From Gloeobacter morelensis MG652769 (lineage in GTDB: Bacteria > Cyanobacteriota > Cyanobacteriia > Gloeobacterales > Gloeobacteraceae): a stretch of 64,000 bases of DNA. The translations under genes and the position numbers were made by a program. The number at the start of each line of letters is the position of its first letter. Within the stretch, counting starts at the first letter, position 1. The stretch spans positions 186,001-250,000 of the forward strand of contig NZ_CP063845.1 of the NCBI RefSeq assembly GCF_021018745.1, written 5' to 3'. This document shows positions 8,742 through 16,642 of the stretch, in pieces. The notes beneath the pieces were generated by a model that ran no database searches, had not been told where the DNA came from, and saw only the letters and a program-made list of their open reading frames with translations.

Positions 8742-9569
8742 CTAGGCGGGGCGCAGACCTTCGAGGAAGGGGATCTCAAAGCACTTAGGGTGCATGATCG
8801 GGCCGTGGCCGAAATAACCGTCCTCACCGAACAACTCGCCATGATCGGCGGTGACGATGAAGTGGGTGTTGGGCGGGCACTTCTCGATCAGTTCCCCCAA
8901 CAGGCCATCGATATACTCGACGCAACGGATCTGCTGCTTGTGCAGCTTCTCCATCTCATCTTTTTCGAAGAACTTGGCCTCCACCGGCCCCTCGCCCGCC
9001 TTGAGCGATTCATCCATGTGCTTGAAAACGCCGTGCACCCCGGAGATGTGGGGTAGATCCTCGCCGGAGAGCATATAGGGGTAATGGGTCTCGCCGAGGT
9101 TGAAGAAGTAGAACCGCGGTTCGTCCTCTTCGAATTCGACTTCCGCCACCATCGACTTGAAGTCGTTGTGGTTGCCCATTAGTTTGTAATCGTCAAAAAA
9201 GCGGTTCATGCCCGTCAACTGGTTGAGGACGGGCATCGAGACGCGGGCGATTGTCTCGTAGCCCAGATCCTGCAGCACCTTCGGCAGCGACAGGTGCGGC
9301 ACGAAAGTCTTGAAGGACAGATCCGGCATGTCGAGCCGGTCGATCCAGCGGGTAAATTCCTGCTTGTAGACTTCGGAGGCGAAGACCCCCCGCGGGCTGG
9401 TGTGGGGCACCATTCCCATGAGCATGGCGTAGTGGGAGGGCGAGGTCCACGAGGCGTAGCTGTAGCGCGCCTCCCCTTTGCCGATTTTGTCCATGTTGGG
9501 CGTCGCCGCCGCTTCATAACTGTCGAAGCGGCAGCTGTCCATGACGATCTGCACGAGATGGTTGGGCAT
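8742..9569 (-). CDS. Alkaline phosphatase/sulfatase-superfamily enzyme with Thr nucleophile position
   Basis: A 275-residue protein of the alkaline-phosphatase superfamily. Metal-site motifs are present: V-M-D11-S-C-R at the N-terminus and T-A-D-H-G-E-L-F-G-E-D near the C-terminus, followed by G-H-G-P. The nucleophile segment reads S-W-T42-S-P-S-H, where type I sulfatases have C-x-P-S-R with a formylglycine precursor. With Thr here, a phosphatase, phosphodiesterase or phosphotransferase is more likely than a sulfatase. The chain is shorter than classical sulfatases (400-550). No signal peptide or membrane segment is seen, so it probably acts in the cytoplasm. ATG 9569 has GGAGG upstream. It sits 52 nt after the TPR gene and 59 nt before the PqqD-HlyD fusion, so one transcript is likely. 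Confidence 0.75.
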   Translation of the reverse strand: MPNHLVQIVMDSCRFDSYEAAATPNMDKIGKGEARYSYASWTSPSHYAMLMGMVPHTSPRGVFASEVYKQEFTRWIDRLDMPDLSFKTFVPHLSLPKVLQDLGYETIARVSMPVLNQLTGMNRFFDDYKLMGNHNDFKSMVAEVEFEEDEPRFYFFNLGETHYPYMLSGEDLPHISGVHGVFKHMDESLKAGEGPVEAKFFEKDEMEKLHKQQIRCVEYIDGLLGELIEKCPPNTHFIVTADHGELFGEDGYFGHGPIMHPKCFEIPFLEGLRPA

Positions 9570-9621
9570 TCCTGCCTCCACGCAGCCAGTAGGGGGTCTC
9601 GATGCGATGTGATGCGATGTT

Positions 9622-10602
9622 TTACTTGCGCGAGATCGACTCGGTGGCCGTCGCCCGGTAAGTGCTCGCCAGTTCCTGCCAGCTGGCCGAACCGGCTTCC
9701 ACCAGACCGTCGAGGTCGACATCGTCGATTTCATCGTCGTCGGAGGCCATCAAGCTCGCGGCGCGGTATTCCTCCGCCGCTTCCTTGAGCAGACCCTGCT
9801 TGGTGTAGAGATCGCCGAAGAGCTTGTGCTTGCGCGCCTGCAGCTTGGGCGCCGAGGGCAGGGCGCGCAGGATGTCGCCCGCTTCCTCGGTGCGGTCGGT
9901 CTGGACGTACAGATCCGCAAGCGACAGCATGATCGTCGGGGCCGGTTTGTCGCCCCGCGCTTCGAGCACCCTCTGCAAAGCAGCCTCGGCGGAGGCGTAG
10001 TCTTTGTTCTGCAGGTAGAAACTCGCCAGCGACATGTTGGCCATGCCGCTCTTGGGGTTGAGCTTGACGGCGGTCTCGAGGGTACTGACGGCGTCGCCCG
10101 GTTTGCCGAGCTTCTTGTAGGCGCGCGAGATCAAGATGCGGGCCATCTCCGCCTGCGGATCGAAGCGCAGCGCCTTGTTGAAGTACTGGATGGCGAGGTC
10201 GTAGTGCTCCTGGCCGAGGGCCGACATGCCCAGGGTGATGTAGGCCTTGGCCGATTTGGGATCGAGCTTGAGGGCGCTCTCGAAGGCCACCGTCGCCTGC
10301 TTGTAGTCTTTTTTGCGCAGGTGGGCCATACCGATGCCGAGGCAAGCCTGCGGTGAGAGCGGATCGACTCTGAGCGCTTTTTGAAAGGCGTCCAGGGCTT
10401 CATCGAAGCGCTTGGTCTTCAGGTAAACGCTGCCCGTCAACATCAGGGCCTGCAGGGAGGAAGGTTCTTCTTCCAAAATGGCAGTGGCTTCCTCGAGGGC
10501 TTCGTCGTAACGCTTTTCTCGAAAGAGACTCCCGGCGAGCTTGAGACGATCGCGCGAGTTCGCTTTTGTGACTTTTTTAAGCTTTGGAGTAAATCCTGCC
10601 AT
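9622..10602 (-). CDS. TPR-repeat scaffold protein
   Basis: A 326-residue protein made almost wholly of 34-residue tetratricopeptide repeats (about seven, residues 20-270), with pattern A-x-x-x-L-G-x-x-x-x-x-x-x-x-x-A-x-x-x-F-x-x-A-L-x-x-D-P. A basic N-terminus (P-K-L-K-K-V-T-K) and an acidic linker (S-D-D-D-E-I-D-D-V-D-L-D) frame the array. TPR arrays hold protein partners together; there is no signal peptide. Its position directly upstream of the phosphatase-fold gene and the export fusion suggests it organises that complex. The partner is not identifiable from sequence. Confidence 0.85.
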   Translation of the reverse strand: MAGFTPKLKKVTKANSRDRLKLAGSLFREKRYDEALEEATAILEEEPSSLQALMLTGSVYLKTKRFDEALDAFQKALRVDPLSPQACLGIGMAHLRKKDYKQATVAFESALKLDPKSAKAYITLGMSALGQEHYDLAIQYFNKALRFDPQAEMARILISRAYKKLGKPGDAVSTLETAVKLNPKSGMANMSLASFYLQNKDYASAEAALQRVLEARGDKPAPTIMLSLADLYVQTDRTEEAGDILRALPSAPKLQARKHKLFGDLYTKQGLLKEAAEEYRAASLMASDDDEIDDVDLDGLVEAGSASWQELASTYRATATESISRK

Positions 10603-10728
10603 ACCGTAAATTTACCGAAGCAACAACTTGAGCAGAAGACTATCAGCTTTCCATTGGGGTGTCAAATGCGATGGACGTACTGCCCCAAGCCATCGGTTTT
10701 TGACAAGAATTTCCAACCGCCAAACCGG

Positions 10729-11634
10729 TCAGCCGTAACCCAGCTGACGCGCCAGTTCCTGAATTTGCGGATAAAAACCCTTGCCGTCCGTTCGCCAGGC
10801 GAGCGATTCTTCCAGCGAGAAGTGCCCTTCGGGCTGTTCTGAAAAGTATGGATTGCGCAAAAAATGGGGGTCGTGGCCGAGGTGGGTGCTGTAGGGGCCG
10901 AACCCGGCGTAGGAGGAGCGCTCCGGGTGCAGCATCGCCTGGCCAATCTCCTCGCTCCAGCCCAGTCCCAGCCCCCGGCACAGAGCGCGCAGGGTGGAAG
11001 TGGGACGGCTTGCGATCGCCTCCCAGTGCACGGCCGTCTGCTGGGAGGCGGGGACATCTGCCAGAAAACGGCGGATGTTGTCGTTGAACGTAAACCAGGT
11101 GCGCTGGGCGTCGATGATCGGTTTTTTGGCGACAAATTCGAAGGCCCCGTCGTTGATGGCGAGCGCTCCCCCGGCGATAGCCATCACCGCTTCGCCCTGG
11201 GCGCGCGGATGGCGCAGCAGGTGCACAAAGTGCGCCTCTGGAAAAGCTGCGTAAAGTCTTGAGAGCCGCGCCGGTTCGGCGGCATAGACCGGGCTCGGAT
11301 CGACCAGCCGCAGGGGAGCCACCCGCGCGCACAACTCCCCGAGCACCTCGGTGGTCTGGGCGTAGTAGCGGTTGGAGAGCCAGCGGCGGGCCATGGCGAC
11401 GGCGTTGAGGGTCTGCTCGCCGCTGTAGAGCTGGGCGATGGCGCGCAATAGCCCATGGATCTGAAACTGGCGTGGCCCCTGCAACAGCAGCACCAGTTCT
11501 TCGACGGTGCGGGCCATCAGCAAGTTGATCTCAGGCACCCCGTAAGCCTCCGGGTGCTGGCCGAGCATCGCTGAGAGGGGCGAACTGCCGCTGCAGGTGG
11601 CCGAGAGGATCACTATCGGTGGGGCGGTCGGCAT
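10729..11634 (-). CDS. Sulfotransferase-family protein with degenerate PAPS site
   Basis: A 301-residue paralogue of the sulfotransferase at 12134: both share G-x-H-P-x-x-Y-G-x-P-E-(I/L)-N-L near the N-terminus, a H-L-x-R-H-P motif, and an E-L-A-x-Q-x-G-Y end. Here the 5'-phosphosulfate loop reads S-A-T-C-S-G-S-S-P-L-S without the usual P-R-S basic residue, and the 3'-phosphate motif R-H-P-R-A-Q-G-E-A lacks the serine eight residues after Arg. It may bind a different donor, act as a partner of the intact copy, or be losing function. It is the probable first gene of the minus-strand run leading to the TPR gene, 126 nt downstream. Confidence 0.7.
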   Translation of the reverse strand: MPTAPPIVILSATCSGSSPLSAMLGQHPEAYGVPEINLLMARTVEELVLLLQGPRQFQIHGLLRAIAQLYSGEQTLNAVAMARRWLSNRYYAQTTEVLGELCARVAPLRLVDPSPVYAAEPARLSRLYAAFPEAHFVHLLRHPRAQGEAVMAIAGGALAINDGAFEFVAKKPIIDAQRTWFTFNDNIRRFLADVPASQQTAVHWEAIASRPTSTLRALCRGLGLGWSEEIGQAMLHPERSSYAGFGPYSTHLGHDPHFLRNPYFSEQPEGHFSLEESLAWRTDGKGFYPQIQELARQLGYG

Positions 11635-11723
11635 GGTGCGTGCTTTGGGGTGGGTTCGCCTGCAAGCCTATACGGATCGAAGGCGCCGGTCTAGAATGAC
11701 GGCGAGTTTTGTGCAGGATTTTT

Positions 11724-12095
11724 ATGTCGGCCGAACCCGAGATTTTGCCCAGCGACGCGCAGAAGCGCCAGGCGGTCTTGCAAAAATTCCGCGACCGCCA
11801 GGAGCAGAGCCTGCTCGAAGAATTGCCGCTGCCGGAGGCTCCTGCCCAGGCAATGCCCCAGCTGGAGGACGTCCAGCCGCAGGTGGTCTACAACGCTATT
11901 CCGCTCGAATTTCTCAAGACGATTCAAGATTGGGTCAAAGCCCCGGAAGTGGCCGAGGACTGCTCTTCGCGCAGCGAGCTGGAGGAGTACAAGCGCCAAC
12001 TGCAGCACCAGTACAAGACGCTGGTGGCGCTGGTGCAGATGACCGCCGACGAGCTGGGGCGGCTCGACAAACACCTGGCCCGTTTGCCGAAGTGA
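11724..12095 (+). CDS. Small helical hypothetical protein
   Basis: A 123-residue soluble, charged protein with no recognised domain. It has a Pro/Glu/Leu-rich middle (L-P-L-P-E-A-P-A-Q) and two predicted helical stretches, the second (E-L-E-E-Y-K-R-Q-L-Q-H-Q-Y-K-T-L-V-A) suited to a coiled coil. ATG 11724 opens with M-S-A-E-P-E and is preferred over an in-frame GTG at 11709. It is divergent from the degenerate sulfotransferase (89 nt between starts) and lies 38 nt before the intact one, so it is probably cotranscribed with the latter. Confidence 0.6.
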   Translation: MSAEPEILPSDAQKRQAVLQKFRDRQEQSLLEELPLPEAPAQAMPQLEDVQPQVVYNAIPLEFLKTIQDWVKAPEVAEDCSSRSELEEYKRQLQHQYKTLVALVQMTADELGRLDKHLARLPK

Positions 12096-12133
12096 TACAA
12101 TAGCCCCCACTTGATATTGTTCTGGCTATACCT

Positions 12134-13096
12134 GTGTCACATCAGCCTCTGATTATATTGACACCTCCACGCTCGTTTTCGTCGGTCGTCTGCGCGCTTT
12201 TGGGGCGACACCCGGACCTGTACGGTTTTCCGGAGCTGAATTTATTCAAGACCGACACAATCGAAGAACTGAATTTTGCCCGCATCCAGCGGCGCTGGCC
12301 CACGGCCATGGACGGCCTCGCCCGCACCCTGGCCGAAATCCACGAAGGGACGCAAAACGAGCTGTCGGTGCACCGGGCGCGCGTCTGGATCAACGAGCAC
12401 ATGCACCTCGGTTGCAAAGAAGTATTCAACTATGTGCTCGATTACGTAGCTCCCAAGATCGGCGTGGACAAATCTCCGACCACGATCTTGAAAGTCGAGA
12501 ACATGGAGCGGGCCTTCCACATGTTTCCGAAGGCCCGTTTTTTGCATCTGACCCGCCACCCGGTCACCTCCGCCAAGTCGATCGCCGAATTTCTCTCGGT
12601 GATCATCCAGACGCGCGAGCAGGTAGGCCAAATGCAGGCCAGGGTGGGTTGGAGCGTCGATCCGGCCTTTTTATCGGACGAAGAGGAAGACCTCAAAGGC
12701 AACAAACCGGTGAAGGTGAGCCCCCTGAAGCTCTGGCTGAGTGCCCACACCAAGATCATGAACTTTATGGAGCGGCTGCCCTTGGGGCAGGGCATGCGCA
12801 TCCGCGGCGAGGATCTGCTCTCGGATCTCGATATTTATCTGCCGCAGCTCGCCGAGTGGCTGGGGGTGCGCACCGATCAAGAGGCGATCGACGAGATGAA
12901 GTCGCCCGAAGAGTCGCCCTACGCCCGCACCGGTCCCATCAACGCCCCCTTCGGCAACGATCCAAAGTTTTTGGCCAACCCAAAATTGCGCAGCAGCAAA
13001 GTGCCCATCCCGCCCCTCAAGGGCACCTTCGAGTGGGCCGTCGACACCGACACCGCCCGCGAGATCCAGGAACTGGCCCAGCAGATGGGGTACTAA
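12134..13096 (+). CDS. Sulfotransferase-family protein (PAPS-dependent)
   Basis: A 320-residue protein starting at GTG. The 5'-phosphosulfate-binding loop is T-P-P-R-S-F-S-S-V-V at residues 9-18 and the 3'-phosphate motif is F-L-H-L-T-R-H-P-V-T-S-A-K-S with the expected Arg and Ser, so the PAPS site looks intact. Such enzymes transfer sulfate to hydroxyl or amino groups of sugars, lipids or small molecules; family members in cyanobacteria also occur in natural-product clusters. The acceptor is unknown. It is followed 39 nt later by a conserved unknown and then by a TauD-like dioxygenase, which together look like a tailoring set. Confidence 0.8.
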   Translation: MSHQPLIILTPPRSFSSVVCALLGRHPDLYGFPELNLFKTDTIEELNFARIQRRWPTAMDGLARTLAEIHEGTQNELSVHRARVWINEHMHLGCKEVFNYVLDYVAPKIGVDKSPTTILKVENMERAFHMFPKARFLHLTRHPVTSAKSIAEFLSVIIQTREQVGQMQARVGWSVDPAFLSDEEEDLKGNKPVKVSPLKLWLSAHTKIMNFMERLPLGQGMRIRGEDLLSDLDIYLPQLAEWLGVRTDQEAIDEMKSPEESPYARTGPINAPFGNDPKFLANPKLRSSKVPIPPLKGTFEWAVDTDTAREIQELAQQMGY

Positions 13097-13135
13097 AAGC
13101 GCGAGCCGTTTGACAAAAAGTGAGGTTTCACTCCC

Positions 13136-14452
13136 ATGATCCACCCACTTGCCTCCCCCCCCGTCCCCGGCCAGGTCGCCCCCGGCGCTCACTCCCTCGG
13201 GACTATCGCCCAACTGGACATCGACGATGTCGATCAAATCGTCGGTGCCCTGGCCTGGTTTGGGGGACAGATCTACTTTGCCGGCATCTACATCGACCGC
13301 GACGTGCAGGATTTTCGCCGCATCGTCCGCTTCGACCCGCAGACCCGGGGTTGGCAGACGGTGCACACTTCGCTGGCCATCAACACCAAGCGGCGCAGTG
13401 GTCCTGCGAACATGCTCGATACGTTCTTCCCGGACAATCCGACCGAAGAGCAATCGAAGGACAAGCTCACCGACGCCCTGGGGGTGAACCTGGCGGGCGA
13501 GCAGGCCCTGGGGACGGGCCGCAATGTCTATTGCTGTCTATTTGAGGAGCAGGGTCGCTTGGTGGCGAGCCTCTCTTCACCCCTGGGGGGCGAGGTGGTC
13601 ATCAGCGCCGCAGGCGAGTCGTGGCAGACAACCTTCGAGCTTGTTCCTGCAAAGGGCCACACCTTCCACCAGCCTGTCCCTTTTGGGGGCGGGGTGGTAG
13701 CCCTGGCCACCGGCCTCAGCCAGAACGCGCCGCCCCTGCTGCGCGGCGAGGCCATGGACGCGGCCGGCTGGGAGGAAGTGCCCGTACCGGGATTTAAGGA
13801 GCAGGGCAACGAACTGGCCTGCCGCGCAGCAGTATTCGCAGATTCACTCTATATAGGAACGCGCAACCTGGAGCGCGGTTTTCAGTTGTGGCGGCTCGGG
13901 GCAATCGCTGCTCAGCCCGGCGATTTCGAGCAGGTGATCGCCAGCGGCGCCTATCTATTTAGCGACAACCAGCAGGTGGCGGCGATGGTCCACTTCGGCG
14001 GCTGCCTGTACATCGTCGGCGGCAAGACCCACAGTGCCCTGCGCGCCCACCAGGTGAGCGGCTTTGAGCTTTTCCGCATCAATGCGGACCGCTCCTGGGA
14101 TTTGATCGTAGGCAAGCCGCGCTTTTCGCCCATGGGTCTGAAGGTGCCTTTTTCGGCGATGGGGCCGGGCTTCGACGATCCCGCGGCGGTGCTACAGTGC
14201 CTGGTGGTCCACGAGGGTTATCTTTGCGCGGGCTTCGCCAGTCGGGGCAGCTTCAAGTTGTTTGTCAGCCCCGATGGCGAGCAGTGGAGCGAGAAACCGG
14301 TCGGCCATTTTGTCGGCGAACTGGTGGCCGCCCTTTCGACCCCGCAGGGGTTGGTGCTGCTGTTGAACCCCCGGCCCCAGGACCAGCCCCCGGCCAAAAA
14401 AGGCGACCCGCTGCCGTCGATCGCGCTTGAAGCCTGGCGCTTCACCCTGTGA
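13136..14452 (+). CDS. Conserved hypothetical, probable beta-propeller-like protein
   Basis: A 438-residue protein without a family I can name. It contains repeated short strand patterns with aromatic and Gly residues (F-G-G-Q-I-Y-F-A-G-I-Y, A-V-F-A-D-S-L-Y-I-G-T-R-N, F-G-G-C-L-Y-I-V-G-G, V-H-E-G-Y-L-C-A-G-F-A-S), each followed by F-x-L-W/F-R or similar. This is the look of kelch-like or related propellers. No signal peptide. It lies between the intact sulfotransferase and the dioxygenase on the same strand, with short gaps, so it probably belongs to the same pathway. Confidence 0.6.
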   Translation: MIHPLASPPVPGQVAPGAHSLGTIAQLDIDDVDQIVGALAWFGGQIYFAGIYIDRDVQDFRRIVRFDPQTRGWQTVHTSLAINTKRRSGPANMLDTFFPDNPTEEQSKDKLTDALGVNLAGEQALGTGRNVYCCLFEEQGRLVASLSSPLGGEVVISAAGESWQTTFELVPAKGHTFHQPVPFGGGVVALATGLSQNAPPLLRGEAMDAAGWEEVPVPGFKEQGNELACRAAVFADSLYIGTRNLERGFQLWRLGAIAAQPGDFEQVIASGAYLFSDNQQVAAMVHFGGCLYIVGGKTHSALRAHQVSGFELFRINADRSWDLIVGKPRFSPMGLKVPFSAMGPGFDDPAAVLQCLVVHEGYLCAGFASRGSFKLFVSPDGEQWSEKPVGHFVGELVAALSTPQGLVLLLNPRPQDQPPAKKGDPLPSIALEAWRFTL

Positions 14453-14501
14453 GTAGTTGTTTTTGCGGCCCAATCACAACGCTTTATTAAGGAAACTTGC
14501 C

Positions 14502-15392
14502 ATGCAAACCACCACTGAAAAATTTGGAACCACCTTCGAAGCTGCTCCGGGTGAGGATCTGTTCGCCCTGGATAGCATGCGGGTGATCGAAGCTTTTCGT
14601 TCTACCGGTTACGTCTATTTCAGCGGCTTTGGAGCTGACACCAAGGCTTTCCTGCGCTTCAGCGAACTCTACTGCACCGAATTTCGCCCTTACGTGGGCG
14701 GCGCCTACAGCCGCGAGACCATCGGCGGCGACAAGACGCTCATGTCGGTGACCGGCCACAAATTGCGCTTCGCGGTACCGATGCACGGCGAGATGTACTA
14801 TCTGCTCCACCACCCGACCGTGCTCTGGTTCTACTGCGCCACCCCGGCCCTGAGCGGCGGCGAGACCACCGTCTCGGACGGCATCCGCTTCTGGGAAGCC
14901 TTGAGCGCTCCCACCCGCGCCCTGTTTCGCTCCCAGCCGCTCAAGTACATCCGCACCTACCCGGACGGCACCTGGCAGGGCATCTACCAGACCGACAGCC
15001 TGGAGGAAGTGGCGGCCGTCTGTGCGGCCAACCAGATGGGGGTGAGCGTCGGCGAGAACCGCACGGTGGTCACTGAATTTGTGACCCCGGCTTTTGTGAA
15101 GACCCCCGACGGCCGGCACGAAGCGTTTATCAACAACATCCTGCCGGTGGTGGGCCAGGAACGGGCCGGCTCGACCGCGAGCCTGGTGCGCCTTGAGGAC
15201 GGTTCTGCGATCCCCGAGGCGGTGATAAGCGAGTTGCAGGCGGTGGCGCAAGCGATCACGATCGCGGTGCCCTGGAAGAGCGGCGATATCGTCATGATCA
15301 ACAACACCCGCGCCATGCACGGGCGGCGGACTTTTGCCGACGATCAGCGCGATATCTACGTGCGCCTCGGCGACGCCGCTTTCCCGCTGTAG
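14502..15392 (+). CDS. TauD/TfdA-family Fe(II)/2-oxoglutarate dioxygenase
   Basis: A 296-residue enzyme of the TauD/SyrP-like group. The iron ligands are readable: H95-G-E97 (H-x-D/E motif) in P-M-H-G-E-M-Y-Y, and the distal His273 in N-T-R-A-M-H-G-R-R. The block F-Y-C-A-T-P-A-L-S-G-G-E-T-T-V-S-D-G is characteristic of the SyrP/clavaminate-synthase-like branch that hydroxylates peptide or amino acid substrates. True TauD releases sulfite from taurine, which would fit a sulfur theme, but the branch cannot be fixed by eye. ATG 14502 has AAGGAAAC upstream. It ends the plus-strand run begun at 11724. Confidence 0.8.
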   Translation: MQTTTEKFGTTFEAAPGEDLFALDSMRVIEAFRSTGYVYFSGFGADTKAFLRFSELYCTEFRPYVGGAYSRETIGGDKTLMSVTGHKLRFAVPMHGEMYYLLHHPTVLWFYCATPALSGGETTVSDGIRFWEALSAPTRALFRSQPLKYIRTYPDGTWQGIYQTDSLEEVAAVCAANQMGVSVGENRTVVTEFVTPAFVKTPDGRHEAFINNILPVVGQERAGSTASLVRLEDGSAIPEAVISELQAVAQAITIAVPWKSGDIVMINNTRAMHGRRTFADDQRDIYVRLGDAAFPL

Positions 15393-15460
15393 TTGTCCGC
15401 TTTTTCGCAAGCGGGATCGGGCGGTGCTAGGATCCCCCCGGAGCCTGGGACAGATCCGCC

Positions 15461-16036
15461 GTGGCACAAACACCCGTCGCCTTAGTGACGCTCGAAGCGT
15501 TCCTGCGTCTTCCGGAAACTAAACCCGCCTGCGAATATATCGACGGTCGGATTATTCAAAAGCCGATGCCCCAGGGCAAACACAGCACACTGCAGGCTGA
15601 ACTGGTGATTGCCATCGACGCTGCGGCCAAACCCCGGCGGATTGCCAGGGCTTTTCCAGAATTGCGCTGTACGTTTGGTGGGCGTTCGGTGGTTCCGGAT
15701 ATCGCCGTGTTTGCCTGGGAACGCATCCCCATCGACGAACAAGGCGAGATCGCCGACGTTTTCGACCGCGCTCCCGATTGGACCATCGAAATTCTTTCTC
15801 CCGAGCAAAGTCAGACCCGGGTCACCGGCAACATCCTCCATTGCCTGGAACATGGTTGTCAGATGGGCTGGCTTGTCGATCCCGCCGAGCGATCCGTGCT
15901 GGTCTATCCGCCTGGACGCCAGCCGATGCTGCTGAACGTGCCGACTGCTCTGCTGCCGGTCCCGGAATCGATCTCCGATTTGCGCTTGGGCGTCGGCGAG
16001 GTCTTCAGTTGGCTGAGCACTGTGACTGGCGCCTAA
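15461..16036 (+). CDS. Uma2-family (DUF820) protein
   Basis: A 191-residue Uma2/DUF820 protein. The core V-V-P-D-I-A-V-F, W-T-I-E-I-L-S-P-E-Q and C-L-E-H-G-C-Q-M-G-W-L-V-D-P is clear. In place of the usual lysine-bearing helix it has T-R-V-T-G-N-I-L-H-C-L-E-H-G, the version seen in one large cyanobacterial subfamily. Function unsettled; restriction-like or transposon-linked nuclease roles have been proposed for the fold. Unrelated by sequence detail to the upstream cluster. Confidence 0.85.
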   Translation: MAQTPVALVTLEAFLRLPETKPACEYIDGRIIQKPMPQGKHSTLQAELVIAIDAAAKPRRIARAFPELRCTFGGRSVVPDIAVFAWERIPIDEQGEIADVFDRAPDWTIEILSPEQSQTRVTGNILHCLEHGCQMGWLVDPAERSVLVYPPGRQPMLLNVPTALLPVPESISDLRLGVGEVFSWLSTVTGA

Positions 16037-16097
16037 ATGCTTCCTTGTGCTGAGGTAGGTGTCAGCGACCAAATGCCAGCATCGAGAGGCCGTGTCT

Positions 16098-16559
16098 GTG
16101 CCGCCCGTGCCGAAGTTCGACTACAGTCTCGATTACGCGCACCTGGACCTGCGCGCTAATCCGGAACTCTACCGCGTGGGGGTGGGGGAACAGGGGGTGC
16201 TGCTCGTCGAGCCTTATAAGAGCGAACTGTTGCCCCACTGGCGCTTTCGCACGCCTGAGGTCGCACGCGAATCGGCAGATACACTTTTTGAGATGTTTCT
16301 TGATTACAAAGCCCAAGGCGACTTCGTGGGCATGGACATGGCGCGCAAGTTTTTGCAGATGGGCTTCACCCGCGCCCGGCGTTACGCCAATCACAAAGGC
16401 GGACGCAAGTGGAATGCAGGGCGGACCGAGGTCTTGCCCATGGTTCAAGACCCGCAAAAAGCCGAATCGGCGGCCATTTTCTACCACATGTACCGCCAGG
16501 CCAAAGAAGATCCCGACTACCGGCGCCTCAAGCGCGAGCACCAGCGGCGCTACGGCTGA
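16098..16559 (+). CDS. DUF4385 family protein
   Basis: About 153 residues matching DUF4385, a conserved family of unknown function: R-A-N-P-E-L-Y-R-V-G-x-G-E-Q-G-V-L, L-L-P-H-W-R-F-R-T-P-E, D-F-V-G-M-D-M-A-R-K-F and A-R-R-Y-A-N-H-K-G-G-R-K in order. GTG 16098 is chosen because GAGAGG lies 8 nt upstream; GTG 16092 and GTG 16059 are also in frame. No membrane segment or signal. Function not known. Confidence 0.75.
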   Translation: MPPVPKFDYSLDYAHLDLRANPELYRVGVGEQGVLLVEPYKSELLPHWRFRTPEVARESADTLFEMFLDYKAQGDFVGMDMARKFLQMGFTRARRYANHKGGRKWNAGRTEVLPMVQDPQKAESAAIFYHMYRQAKEDPDYRRLKREHQRRYG

Positions 16560-16642
16560 CTAAGCGCGGTTCCACCGCGGGGAAGACGCTCGTTGGCGGT
16601 CATGGATGGCAAAGTAGCTCCAACGGTATGGAAGTCACGCGG

